NCBI GenBank assembly: GCA_963579025.1
Contig: CAUZFZ010000188.1
Coordinates: 1 to 18,554, forward strand
Direction: 5' to 3'
DNA length: 18,554 bases
Source: CAUZFZ01 sp963579025
Lineage (GTDB): Bacteria; Planctomycetota; Planctomycetia; Planctomycetales; Planctomycetaceae
This document shows positions 1 through 8,473 of the stretch, piece after piece; position 1 is the first letter of the stretch; each line of letters begins with the position of its first letter. The translations under genes and the position numbers were made by a program. Under the pieces are notes generated by a model. It saw only the letters and a list, made by a program, of their open reading frames with translations. It was not told the origin of the DNA and ran no database searches.

Positions 1-753
1 CGAGATACCGACGTGCATATCGTCGTTGACACCAGCGCATGGGGTCAGCTCCAGGATGTGGGTGAAGTCCTGAAAACGTCGAAGGCGGCACACCGGGCAG
101 TCATCGATCATCACGTCAGCTCGGATGATCTCGGCGTGCTGGAATTCAAAGATGTGACAGCCGCGGCGACGGGTGAGCTGATCTTCGAACTTTGTGAAGC
201 TCTGGGCACGGAAGTCGGTCCCCAGGCGGCCACGGCCCTTTACTGCGCCATCGCGACCGATACGGGCTGGTTCAGATTTCCCTCCACAACCAGCCGAACG
301 ATGCGTATCGCCGGACAATTAATTGACCGGGGCGCAGAACCGCATGTACTTTACAGGTTGATTCACGAACAACGGACGATTGGTCGTCTGCGTCTATCTG
401 GACGTGTGATTGGCCGGATTAACATCGATTGCGACGGTCGACTCGGCTACCTGACGGTTTCCGTGCAGGACTACAAGGAAACGGGAGCCATCCCGGCCGA
501 CACGGAAGACCTTGTCAACCAGTGCCTGACCGTCGTCGGAGTTGAAGCGGCGTTTATCGCGATCGAACAACCCAACGGAAACGTCAAAGTCAGTTTTCGC
601 AGTCGACTGGAGATTGACGTGGCCGAAGTCGCCGCTCAGTTTGGTGGCGGAGGCCATAAACAAGCCGCTGGAGCGACCCTGCCCGGTCCCCTGGCAGACG
701 CCCTGGCAAAAGTCCTTCCCCCGATGCAGCAACTCGTGACACTGCCGTCGTGA
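1..753 (+). CDS. nrnA: DHH-family phosphoesterase, NrnA-like (5' end outside the window)
   Basis: This is the C-terminal part of a DHH/DHHA1 phosphoesterase. The reading frame is open from base 1, so the true start lies upstream; a GTG at 13 is internal. Visible motifs are the DHH signature (V-I-D-H-H, codons at about 100-114), the downstream A-T-D-T-G-W-F motif that supplies a further metal ligand, and the C-terminal DHHA1 glycine motif (GGGGHKQAAG, about 643-672). This combination is typical of the bifunctional oligoribonuclease / pAp phosphatase NrnA, which uses Mn2+ to degrade nanoRNA and dephosphorylate 3'-phosphoadenosine 5'-phosphate in the cytoplasm. The N-terminal metal-binding DxD segment is not in the window, so nothing can be said about its integrity. 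RecJ is less likely because the DHHA1 domain follows closely and no extra domains appear. A 138-bp gap separates it from the Rieske gene. Confidence 0.85.
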   Translation, partial: RDTDVHIVVDTSAWGQLQDVGEVLKTSKAAHRAVIDHHVSSDDLGVLEFKDVTAAATGELIFELCEALGTEVGPQAATALYCAIATDTGWFRFPSTTSRTMRIAGQLIDRGAEPHVLYRLIHEQRTIGRLRLSGRVIGRINIDCDGRLGYLTVSVQDYKETGAIPADTEDLVNQCLTVVGVEAAFIAIEQPNGNVKVSFRSRLEIDVAEVAAQFGGGGHKQAAGATLPGPLADALAKVLPPMQQLVTLPS

Positions 754-891
754 GTGGCTGTCCCACCGCGTTCCTGAAATTCCACATGTCCTTTCGTACG
801 ACGAGTTCACGTATTCCTGTCGTTCGGTGCCCGTTTCGACATGAAGCCCGGTAACACTCGTACGACCGCACCCCGTGTTGGAGGTTCCGCC

Positions 892-1572
892 ATGTCCAGC
901 GACGCTCCGAATCCAGAAGCGGCCGACTCCGGTCCGCCCGAGAGTCCGCAAACGGAAAACGTTCAGCCAGATGCCGGAACGACCGACACGGGACCACCAC
1001 GCCGCGGATTTCTGGTGCAGTTCATCGCCGGCGCGATCGGTGCTTTCGTCGGCACGATTCCCGCGATCTTCGGCACTCTCTTCTTTCTCGACCCACTGAT
1101 CCGCCGCAAGAGTGCCGCTCAGCCCGACCCTGAGTCCGGGGCAGAGCCCGGCGGTGTCGTCAAACGCGAAGGCCTGATCCGTATGGCCGTAACAGTTGAT
1201 GCGTTACCGGACGATGGCACGCCTCAGCGATACACAGTCTTCGACGACATTATCGATGCATGGAACAAGTTTCCGAATCAGCCCGCCGGAGCAATCTGGC
1301 TGCGGAAGATCGAGGGCCAGGTCATTGCCTTCAACACGATCTGCCCGCACCTGGGATGTGACGTCGAACATCGACTGGCGGAGAACGACTTTTACTGCCC
1401 ATGTCACACGAGCGCCTTCGATCTCGATGGGACGAAGAAGAATCCGATCCCTCCGCGCGACATGGATTCGCTTGAAGTCAATCCCGAAGACAAGGACTGG
1501 ATCAAGGACGGAGAGATTTGGATCAAGTACGAGAAGTACCGTGCCGCCACGAGTGAGAAGGTGACCGTATGA
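892..1572 (+). CDS. Rieske [2Fe-2S] protein of a bc/b6f-type complex
   Basis: This is the 226-residue Rieske iron-sulfur subunit, which passes an electron from quinol at the Qo site of cytochrome b to a c-type heme. Box 1 is C-P-H-L-G-C (C151, H153, C156) and box 2 is C-P-C-H (C169, C171, H172). C151/H153/C169/H172 would bind the cluster, and C156-C171 would form the family disulfide. A twin-arginine motif (R37-R38-G-F-L) precedes one hydrophobic segment (about 39-65), as expected for a Tat-exported signal anchor. The first 35 residues are acidic and Pro-rich, presumably a cytoplasmic tail. The start at 892 is chosen over an in-frame ATG at 841 because GGAGG (880-884) lies 7 nt before it. The stop overlaps the cytochrome b start as ATGA, so the two genes are almost certainly co-translated. 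Confidence 0.95.
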   Translation: MSSDAPNPEAADSGPPESPQTENVQPDAGTTDTGPPRRGFLVQFIAGAIGAFVGTIPAIFGTLFFLDPLIRRKSAAQPDPESGAEPGGVVKREGLIRMAVTVDALPDDGTPQRYTVFDDIIDAWNKFPNQPAGAIWLRKIEGQVIAFNTICPHLGCDVEHRLAENDFYCPCHTSAFDLDGTKKNPIPPRDMDSLEVNPEDKDWIKDGEIWIKYEKYRAATSEKVTV

Positions 1573-3881
1573 TTGGATCATTACTCAACTGGATCGACGA
1601 CCGGACCGGCATCAAGAACATCCTGCACGAAGCGCTCTACGAGCGAGTCCCTGGTGGCGCGCGCTGGCGATACGTGTGGGGCAGCACTCTGGTGTTCACG
1701 TTCTCGCTGCAGGTCATCACGGGCATCTTTCTGTGGACGGCCTACAGTCCGAGCGCCCAGACCGCCTGGGAAAGCGTGTACTACATCCAGGAGGTCATGT
1801 TCCTGGGCAGTATCGTGCGTGGCATGCATCACTTCGCCGCTCAGGCGATGGTCGTGCTGCTGGCCATTCACCTCATTCAGGTGATCATCGACGGAGCGTA
1901 TCGGGCGCCGCGCGAAGTCAACTTCTGGCTCGGCATCATCCTGATGAAGATCGTGCTGGGGCTCGGCCTGACGGGCTACCTGCTGCCCTGGGACCAGAAG
2001 GGTTACTACGCGACTCAAGTGTCTACCAAGATCATGGGCGCGACGCCGGTTGTCGGCCCGCAATTGCAGGAAATCGCGCAGGGTGGATCAGAGTACGGTC
2101 ATCACACGCTGACACGCTTCTTCGCGATGCACGCCGGAATCCTTCCGGGACTGCTGATCGCATTTCTGGTTCTGCACCTGTATGTCTTCCGTCGCCACGG
2201 AATCACCGTGCCGGATCCTGACAAAGCTCCGGAGACAACTTTCTGGCCGGATCAGGTGCTGAAAGACGGCATCGCATGTCTGGCGGTCCTGGCAGTTGTC
2301 CTGCTACTGGCCATCTTCAAGGGAGCGGAACTCAGCCCACCGGCCGATCCGTCCGAAGCGTACGCGGCGGCCCGGCCCGAGTGGTACTTCCTGTTTCTAT
2401 TCCGCTTCCTGAAGTTCGAATGGGTCGAACACTTCGGTCTGGCGTTCGGGGCGATCTACTTCCCGGGCCTCCTGATGACGATCCTCATCATGATGCCAAT
2501 CATCGGGAAATCGGAGAAGGGTCACAAATTCAACCTGAAGTTCACCTGGGCAGTGACGGCCGGCATCATTCTGCTGACCTCGATGGCCTTCTATGAAGAC
2601 GGCACCAACGAAGACCATCAGGCGGCAATCGCTGAAGCTCATCGCGAAGGACACCGCGTCGTTGAACTTGCCAGCCGACCGAGCATGATCCCCGTCCAGG
2701 GAGCCGTGTCGCTGCTGCGAAAGGATGCCTTCACACAAGGACCGCGGCTGTTTGCGAAGTATTGTTCAAGCTGTCACCGCTACGACGGACACAACGGTCG
2801 CGGCTCATTCCTGCATGACGTCGACAAGGTGACCAAAGAGAGGTCTCCCTCGATACCTGAGGCGACAGACCTCGCGAACTTCGGCAAGCGGGAGTGGATG
2901 CGGCAGGTCGTGATGAACTACTCCAAGCACTTCGCGCCGCTGACCAAAGCTGCCTGGTACAAGGCGCACATGGCTCGCAAAGAAAAGTATGAGTCGCTTA
3001 AAGACGACCCGCAGGCCGGGCTCGCAGATCTCGTTGCCATTGGTCAGGAACTCCGCAAGCGGAAGGCAACGCGAGAATTGGATCAGAGTGAAACGCTGTA
3101 CGAGTCTCTGCAGTCGCAACTCGATGCGGTCACGGCACAACGTGACGCCTTCCTGGCGCAACTTCCCAAGTCCGAGGAAGACGACGGAGATGATGCGCTC
3201 GCCGCTCAGATTTCTGAACGAATGGCATCGCTGGAGGACGCGACTGCGACCGCAAAAGAGGCCTTCGAGGCCGCGGAAACAGCGGCCTCTGAAGACGATC
3301 CACTGTTCACTGCCAAACCACTCGACGTCGACGCCGTCGCCGAAAAGGTCGCGGAGCTGATGAGCGAGGAAGACGACGCATTTCTGGATCCGAACGCTTC
3401 CGAGATGGCCGATGCTTCCGGTGGAGAAGGTGGTTATGCGGAGATGTTTGGCAAGGCGGAGAATGCGACCGATCTGGAATCGATCGTCGAGTTTCTCGTC
3501 TCCGAGACGGGAGCAACTGACAACGTTGATTCAGACAAAGTGAAGCGAGGCCGCGCCATCATCATCGATTACGAACCACTAGCCGATGGTTCTGAGATTT
3601 CATCGTGCTACGACTGCCATGACACCATCGGCGACGACTTCGCCGAATCCAACGACGACTTCTCATACCCGGACCTGGCAAAGTATGGCTCGCGGGCGTG
3701 GTTGAAGTCGTTCATCCGAAATCCGGGTCGTTCGCAGTTCTATGGTGTGAAGAACCAGATGCCGGCGTACGCCAACAAGATGACCGACGCCAAGCTTGAT
3801 CTGCTCGTCAGTTGGTTGATCGGTGACTACGAGACGGAGGTCCCGAACTACCCGTCACAACAAGACCGGATTCCAAAGTAA
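1569..3881 (+). CDS. Cytochrome b fused to two c-type heme domains (bc/b6f-type quinol oxidoreductase subunit)
   Basis: This 770-residue protein carries the membrane quinol-oxidising core and, on the same chain, its c-type electron acceptor. Residues 1-340 are cytochrome b with about eight membrane segments. Heme ligands are H87/H101 and H188/H203; H188 and H203 are 14 residues apart, as in b6 and unlike bc1 (13). The Qo motif PEWY is at 270-273, so b6 and subunit IV parts are joined. Residues about 385-650 hold the first c-heme site, C399-S-S-C402-H403, interrupted by an acidic, helical, coiled-coil-like stretch (about 465-620). Residues 655-755 hold a second cytochrome c domain with C680-Y-D-C683-H684 and a likely axial Met at M731 (N-Q-M-P-A-Y). 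No obvious axial Met follows the first CXXCH at the usual distance. It is translationally coupled to the Rieske gene. Fused b-c proteins are known in planctomycetes; the partner acceptor is not visible here. Confidence 0.93.
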   Translation: MIGSLLNWIDDRTGIKNILHEALYERVPGGARWRYVWGSTLVFTFSLQVITGIFLWTAYSPSAQTAWESVYYIQEVMFLGSIVRGMHHFAAQAMVVLLAIHLIQVIIDGAYRAPREVNFWLGIILMKIVLGLGLTGYLLPWDQKGYYATQVSTKIMGATPVVGPQLQEIAQGGSEYGHHTLTRFFAMHAGILPGLLIAFLVLHLYVFRRHGITVPDPDKAPETTFWPDQVLKDGIACLAVLAVVLLLAIFKGAELSPPADPSEAYAAARPEWYFLFLFRFLKFEWVEHFGLAFGAIYFPGLLMTILIMMPIIGKSEKGHKFNLKFTWAVTAGIILLTSMAFYEDGTNEDHQAAIAEAHREGHRVVELASRPSMIPVQGAVSLLRKDAFTQGPRLFAKYCSSCHRYDGHNGRGSFLHDVDKVTKERSPSIPEATDLANFGKREWMRQVVMNYSKHFAPLTKAAWYKAHMARKEKYESLKDDPQAGLADLVAIGQELRKRKATRELDQSETLYESLQSQLDAVTAQRDAFLAQLPKSEEDDGDDALAAQISERMASLEDATATAKEAFEAAETAASEDDPLFTAKPLDVDAVAEKVAELMSEEDDAFLDPNASEMADASGGEGGYAEMFGKAENATDLESIVEFLVSETGATDNVDSDKVKRGRAIIIDYEPLADGSEISSCYDCHDTIGDDFAESNDDFSYPDLAKYGSRAWLKSFIRNPGRSQFYGVKNQMPAYANKMTDAKLDLLVSWLIGDYETEVPNYPSQQDRIPK

Positions 3882-3985
3882 GCGACATTTTGAAACCAGT
3901 GGACGTGGCTGCTTCACCGCGTGCTGTCGCCGCTTTCGATTCCAATTCGACCCCAGCGGGTCGTGTGGATCGCAACTGCGACTCG

Positions 3986-4013
3986 TTGACTTTCCAGACT
4001 CAGGTTGTACGAT
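3986..4013 (+). promoter_or_regulatory. Possible sigma70-type promoter before the STAS gene
   Basis: TTGACT (3986-3991) and TACGAT (4008-4013) are spaced by 16 nt in the 259-bp gap between the cytochrome gene and the STAS gene. Matches to the consensus are 5/6 and 4/6. This would give a leader of about 120 nt. It is a match by eye in GC-rich DNA and could be chance. No convincing terminator hairpin was seen after the cytochrome gene in this gap. Confidence 0.3.
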
Positions 4014-4140
4014 CAAACTCTTGAGAATGCGGTAGTTACAGCACCAGAAATTTGGCAGGATTCATCTGCATTGGCATGATGATCGCCGCGGCTGCGACGC
4101 ATTCGACAGTTGGAAACCGCGATCTCCTTCGGGACAAACG

Positions 4141-4509
4141 ATGACGGGAAAAACTCCCACGATCGAGAAACGCAACGATGTCACATGCATCGTGCTTGGC
4201 CCGGCCTTTGAGAATCTCGACGAGCAGATTCTGGACTCGATCCGACAGATTATGCTGGATGAGGCCGAGCGTGCCGATCCGCCACGGGTTGTGGTTGATC
4301 TCACACATGTACGTTTATTCGGTTCCTCGTTCATTGAAGTGCTGTTCCGGATCTGGAATCACGTGAACGGTCTCCCGGGCGGCAAATTCGCTTTGGCCGG
4401 CCTCACCGATTACTGCGTGGAAGTCCTGACGGTTACGCATCTCGACAAGCTGTGGACGATCTATCCAACGCGCGACGAAGCCGTCGAGGCTTTGTCGGGC
4501 ACCTCGTAG
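4141..4509 (+). CDS. STAS-domain protein (anti-sigma-factor-antagonist-like)
   Basis: This 122-residue cytoplasmic protein consists of a single STAS domain. The signature V-V-V-D-L-T-H-V-R-L-F-G-S-S-F (about 50-64) aligns with the D-L-S-x(5)-D-S-S-G strand/helix of SpoIIAA-type anti-anti-sigma factors, in which the first Ser is phosphorylated by an anti-sigma kinase. Here S62 is the candidate, but the usual Asp before it is Gly (G61) and the Gly after it is Phe (F64). Proteins of this family bind or release a partner according to phosphorylation. No HATPase kinase, PP2C phosphatase or sigma factor gene is nearby, so the partner is unknown. The start is ATG at 4141 with GGGA (4131-4134) 6 nt upstream. 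It is followed after 110 bp by the O-antigen-ligase-like gene on the same strand; a functional link is not evident. Confidence 0.8.
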   Translation: MTGKTPTIEKRNDVTCIVLGPAFENLDEQILDSIRQIMLDEAERADPPRVVVDLTHVRLFGSSFIEVLFRIWNHVNGLPGGKFALAGLTDYCVEVLTVTHLDKLWTIYPTRDEAVEALSGTS

Positions 4510-4619
4510 TCGACGTTCCGGGTGGTAGCCCCGGTGCTCGGACAAAGCTCGTTGCACAGAATGTCTGATGGTGCTTCGAGGTCTGGCCCAGCGAACCGAA
4601 GCTGTGGAACAACCCGCCC

Positions 4620-6914
4620 GTGGCAGCGAAACGAAACCGCTCACGCCAAAGACGCCCGACCGCCACGGTTGCCCTCTCGCCGAATCTCGCTCGCATTCCG
4701 TGGATCGCTTTGCTCGCATGGGCACCGCTGCTTGCTCGCTGGCTGACCCCCACGGAAGGCACCAGCCTGGGCGATACCCTCTGGCTGACAGTGCTGACTT
4801 TTCTGGCGGCGATCGCTGTCGCCTGGCACCGATCACAGGAGGCGGGCACAGTCCGGCTCGATCGGCTTGATCTGGCCGTGTGTGTACTGGCAGCGGCACA
4901 CGTCATTTCTGCGGTTGTGGTTGTCGCCACGGAAGGCCACAAGCGCGCCGCCACGAACATGCTGTGGGAGTGGATCGCGATTGGTGTGCAGTTCGCGCTG
5001 ATCCGTTCCACCCTGTCAGGACCACTGCGATGCACATTTCTGCGCGTATTTGTTGCCGTCTGGATCGCGCAGGCTGGCTTCGGAATCTGGCAACACTTCG
5101 TGTGGTATCCGGCCACGATCCAACAATACGAACAACTCCGTGGACAGCTTGATGAGCTGGAATCGGGCGAGTCAGGATTGAGGGGTATCGAACGCGAGCT
5201 GCGCCTGCGGGAGGTTCGAGGCGCTTTCCTGCGCGAGGGGATGCCGATGTCCGGTCCCGGTCGCATTCAGTTCGAAGGCCGCTTGAAGGACAGCGCGGAC
5301 CCCGTCGGCTTCTTCGCGCTGACCAACACGTTCGCTGGCTTTCTGGCCATGCTGACCGTGTTGCTTTCCGGAGCCATGCTGACGGCCCGCCGCTCAGCCT
5401 TTGTTCTGGCCGCTACGGCAGTCTGTCTCGGAGTCGTGGGCTGGTGTCTGCTGCTGACCAAAAGTCGGACAGCCATGTGTGGCGCTGTCGCAGGTCTGGT
5501 TGTTGCAGCCCTCATGCATCAACTGCAATCACGATCCGGGGCACAGTTGCGACGCTTCGCTGTGACCGCGATCGCAATTCCAGTCGCCGCCAGCCTGATT
5601 CTGGCCGTCGCGGTGGTCTCCGGTGGCATCGATTCGGACATACTCAGCGACGCGACAAAGTCGCTGCAGTATCGGCTCGAATACTGGTCCGCAACGAGTT
5701 GCATGATCGTCGATCATCCGGGACTGGGAACGGGTCCCGGAAACTTCCGTGACGCCTACCAGATGCACAAGCTGCCGCAGTCCAGCGAGGAGATCGCAGA
5801 TCCGCACAATTTCATTCTGGATGTGACTGCCAATGCGGGGCTCGTCGGTCTGTTAGGGCTTGGATTTCTGTTGTGGGTCATTGCCAGGTCAGTCCTTCAA
5901 ACGATTCAAGTGACGACTCCGCTCTCACCCGGCAAGTCGACTCACGATGTCGCTGTGTCATCTGCCCCCATGGCCATCGTGCTTGCCGGCACGATTCTTG
6001 TCGGGTGGAGCTGGCTCATTGAAGCCCGTTTCGATCTGAAAGTCGTCACCGTCTGCGGAGTCGCGGCGGTAATTGCATTCGTTCTGGAAACCCGACGAAG
6101 TCCCGAGCACACGAATGCATTCCCGGTCGCAGCGATCGTCGGCAGCCTGACAGCACTGCTTGTGCACTTGCTTGGCGCCGGCGGTTTCGCGATGCCCGCG
6201 GTGTGCGGATCACTTCTGGCGTTCACGGCACTGCTGGCCGGCGATTCCGGTCCAGCAGCATCCGAAAGGTGTTTCATCACAGAGCGGGTTGGTAATTCTC
6301 TCGGACTTTGGAAAGCACTGGTCGGAGTGGCCACGCTGGCACTCGTCGGCTGCGTCTGGTCGGCCTTCCTGCCGGTGCTCAAGTCCTCGACGAGTCTGCA
6401 GCAGGGGGATTATTCGATTGTGTCTCGAGGAGACGCTGCCGCAGCCCGTCGAGCCTACGACGCTGCCAGCGTCGAGGACTGGCTGTCACCCGAACCATTG
6501 CTGCGCTCGTCCGCATTGACGCTGCAGCAATGGCAGGCGACCGGTGAGTTGCGATACCTGGAAGATTCAATCAAATCGTCCAAAGCGGCACTGGAACGAT
6601 CGCCACTCTCAGGAGCCATCCTCAGGGAGACCGGTTACCGATACCTGCAACTGTCGAAGACGACAAAACCGGCCGTCTCAGATTCGACTGCTGCCATCTG
6701 GTATGAGCGGGCGATCGAGCACTATCCGACCCAGTCGCTGTGGATTGCGGAATATGCTGAGGTGCTCTCACTGGCTGGACAATCAAGTCAAGCAGCCGAC
6801 GCGGCCCGACGTGCGTTGTCGCTCGACGATCTGAATCGGTCGCTGTCGCACTACGACCGCTGGCTGCCCGATGAGATTCGCACCACGCTGGAACAGATCG
6901 CTGCTCCTCAGTGA
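4620..6914 (+). CDS. O-antigen ligase/polymerase-like membrane protein with C-terminal helical (TPR-like) repeats
   Basis: This 764-residue protein has many hydrophobic helices (first at about 25-41; others at 51-69, 84-103, 113-129, 230-252, 259-280, 284-300, 313-334 and 400-425). The Wzy_C / WaaL-type region spans about 270-420: L-T-K-S-R (279-283), Y-R-L-E-Y-W (351-356), a G-L-G-T-G-P-G-N-F loop and D-P-H-N-F-I (394-399), where H396 matches the conserved His of the periplasmic loop. Family members polymerise or transfer undecaprenyl-linked glycans on the outer face of the inner membrane; the glycan here cannot be named. After further TM helices to about 590, residues 610-764 are soluble and helical (x-A-x-x-Y-E-R-A-I-x-x-Y-P, then A-A-x-A-A-R-R-A-L), resembling TPR repeats. 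The start is GTG at 4620, with only a weak GGAA upstream. No glycosyltransferase genes are adjacent, so this is not in a classical O-antigen cluster. Confidence 0.85.
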   Translation: MAAKRNRSRQRRPTATVALSPNLARIPWIALLAWAPLLARWLTPTEGTSLGDTLWLTVLTFLAAIAVAWHRSQEAGTVRLDRLDLAVCVLAAAHVISAVVVVATEGHKRAATNMLWEWIAIGVQFALIRSTLSGPLRCTFLRVFVAVWIAQAGFGIWQHFVWYPATIQQYEQLRGQLDELESGESGLRGIERELRLREVRGAFLREGMPMSGPGRIQFEGRLKDSADPVGFFALTNTFAGFLAMLTVLLSGAMLTARRSAFVLAATAVCLGVVGWCLLLTKSRTAMCGAVAGLVVAALMHQLQSRSGAQLRRFAVTAIAIPVAASLILAVAVVSGGIDSDILSDATKSLQYRLEYWSATSCMIVDHPGLGTGPGNFRDAYQMHKLPQSSEEIADPHNFILDVTANAGLVGLLGLGFLLWVIARSVLQTIQVTTPLSPGKSTHDVAVSSAPMAIVLAGTILVGWSWLIEARFDLKVVTVCGVAAVIAFVLETRRSPEHTNAFPVAAIVGSLTALLVHLLGAGGFAMPAVCGSLLAFTALLAGDSGPAASERCFITERVGNSLGLWKALVGVATLALVGCVWSAFLPVLKSSTSLQQGDYSIVSRGDAAAARRAYDAASVEDWLSPEPLLRSSALTLQQWQATGELRYLEDSIKSSKAALERSPLSGAILRETGYRYLQLSKTTKPAVSDSTAAIWYERAIEHYPTQSLWIAEYAEVLSLAGQSSQAADAARRALSLDDLNRSLSHYDRWLPDEIRTTLEQIAAPQ

Positions 6915-7195
6915 CTTCCCGATTTCATGGCGTGACAAGCCGGGTCTTTGAAAAAGTTACAAGGCTTCACGCTCCGTGATGTGGTCGAGACGTCCATCCT
7001 CGCTGACGTTTCGAGAATTCTGAAACCACAACATCTTGGCATCATCGCCGGGAACGCCCACGTAATCATGTGCCTGAGGACGACGTCGGCTCGGACACGG
7101 CGAACGCGTCGTCCGGTTTGGCCCACCGCTTGCGTGTCGCATGTCTCAGGGGGAGATCCGATGGAACGGACCTCACGCGGATTCAGGGACGAAAC

Positions 7196-8443
7196 ATGCC
7201 AGCAAGGCTGCAGGCCATTGTCATTCTCTCGGCGCTCGGATCGCTCGGCGCGACTCACGAAACCCGCAACTTTCGGATCAATGCGCCTGATGTCGAGACC
7301 GCCAGACTCGTAGGAGCAGCGGCCGAGCATCACCGGTCACGGCTGGGTGCACTCTGGTATGGGCATGCGATCAAGAACTGGGGAGCAAAGTGCGACGTCA
7401 CGGTCAACGTGAACGACCGTGTGGGAGCCAGCGGCTCGACCAGATTCCGCTTTGTCAAAGGCGAAGTGTACGGCTGGCGGATGCAGGTCAACGGATCGTT
7501 GGAGCGGATCCTGGATTCGGTCGTTCCGCACGAAGTGAACCACACGATTCTGGCGTGCTGGTTCCGACGCAAGGTGCCACGCTGGGCCGACGAAGGCTGT
7601 GCCACGATGGTCGAGCACGAATCTGAGCAACACCGCCAGACACAGCACGTCGAGCATCTGATGCGCGAGGGCCGCCGCATTCCGCTGCGAGTCCTGCTGA
7701 GCATGACACGCTATCCCTCGGACAACCGACAGTTGATGGCGTTGTATGCGCAAGGGTACTCGTTGACGCGTTTCATGATCGAGCAGCACGGACACCGACG
7801 GTTCCTGCAATTCCTCAATGACGCCAAACACCGCGGCTGGGACAAGGCCATCGAGTCATATTACGAGGCGCCCAACATCGAGGGGCTGGAACAGCGTTGG
7901 GCGCAATGGGTCATTGCCGGATCGCCACGACCGATTCTGCCAGAAGGTCAGTTGCTCGCGGACGATTCATCGTCACAGGAGGTTCCGACTGGTTCCATTG
8001 TCCGTGCTCAGAATTCGGAGCGGGGCAGAGTTCTGGAGGCTCCTGAACCCCGGGCTGCAGTAGCCAGGGAGATTCGCACGAGTGCCTTGTGGCAACCGGT
8101 TTCACAACTTGCCCGGGTCGCTCGAACCCGCGATCGTCTGACCGCTCCCAGCACGCAATCCGTCTTCGTGCCTCGCCCCTCGCCTCAACTTCGACCACTG
8201 GTGATGACTCAAATCAGGCAGTCGCAGATTGCGTCCTCAGGTAAGATCCCTGACCCACTGCAGGGCTCGATGCGACCAGTCGTTCCGACTCCCCAGCCAG
8301 ACATGCGAGCGTTCGACAGCCCGACAGGGCTCACAGAACCAATACTCCGCGAGACGCGACTGCGGCAGAATGTGCCAGGCCAGCCTGCTCCGAAGCGTTA
8401 TATCTGGGAGTCATTTCCGACTCGGGTAAGATCGAATGAATAA
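7196..8443 (+). CDS. Exported peptidase MA-like (gluzincin) protein
   Basis: This 415-residue protein starts with a short hydrophobic leader (about 1-19, L-Q-A-I-V-I-L-S-A-L-G-S-L-G-A) that looks like a signal peptide. The active-site pattern is H112-E113-V-N-H116 followed by W-A-D-E133-G, the HExxH...(A/D)EG arrangement of gluzincin metallopeptidases of the peptidase MA type: two His and the second Glu would bind zinc, and E113 would be the base. The helical segment to about residue 240 (Y-A-Q-G-Y-S-L-T-R-F, W-A-Q-W-V) is usual for this fold. From about 245 to the end the chain is low in hydrophobicity and rich in Pro, Gln, Ser and Arg, probably disordered. The start at 7196 is preferred over a GTG at 7070 because AGGGA (7185-7189) lies 6 nt upstream and the leader then begins at the N-terminus. 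The substrate is unknown, and no neighbouring gene suggests one. Confidence 0.72.
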   Translation: MPARLQAIVILSALGSLGATHETRNFRINAPDVETARLVGAAAEHHRSRLGALWYGHAIKNWGAKCDVTVNVNDRVGASGSTRFRFVKGEVYGWRMQVNGSLERILDSVVPHEVNHTILACWFRRKVPRWADEGCATMVEHESEQHRQTQHVEHLMREGRRIPLRVLLSMTRYPSDNRQLMALYAQGYSLTRFMIEQHGHRRFLQFLNDAKHRGWDKAIESYYEAPNIEGLEQRWAQWVIAGSPRPILPEGQLLADDSSSQEVPTGSIVRAQNSERGRVLEAPEPRAAVAREIRTSALWQPVSQLARVARTRDRLTAPSTQSVFVPRPSPQLRPLVMTQIRQSQIASSGKIPDPLQGSMRPVVPTPQPDMRAFDSPTGLTEPILRETRLRQNVPGQPAPKRYIWESFPTRVRSNE

Positions 8444-8473
8444 CTCGCACCAGACACGACATCAGGCTGTGCC

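Noticed and set aside
841..891. Earlier in-frame ATG for the Rieske gene (17 extra residues)
   Set aside because: The ATG at 892 has a strong GGAGG 7 nt upstream. The extra residues are not needed for the Tat motif or any domain.
3823..4035. 70-residue plus-strand frame crossing the end of the cytochrome gene
   Set aside because: It begins inside the real gene, has Arg/Cys-rich composition without domain features, and no ribosome binding site.
7078..7114. Hairpin with arms GGACGACG / CGTCGTCC upstream of the peptidase-like gene
   Set aside because: The 21-nt loop, lack of a T-run and distance of about 165 nt from the preceding stop argue against a terminator. No regulatory motif was recognised, so it may be chance in GC-rich DNA.
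7070..7195. Upstream GTG start giving a 457-residue peptidase-like protein
   Set aside because: The extension would bury the signal-peptide-like leader, while ATG 7196 has AGGGA at good spacing.
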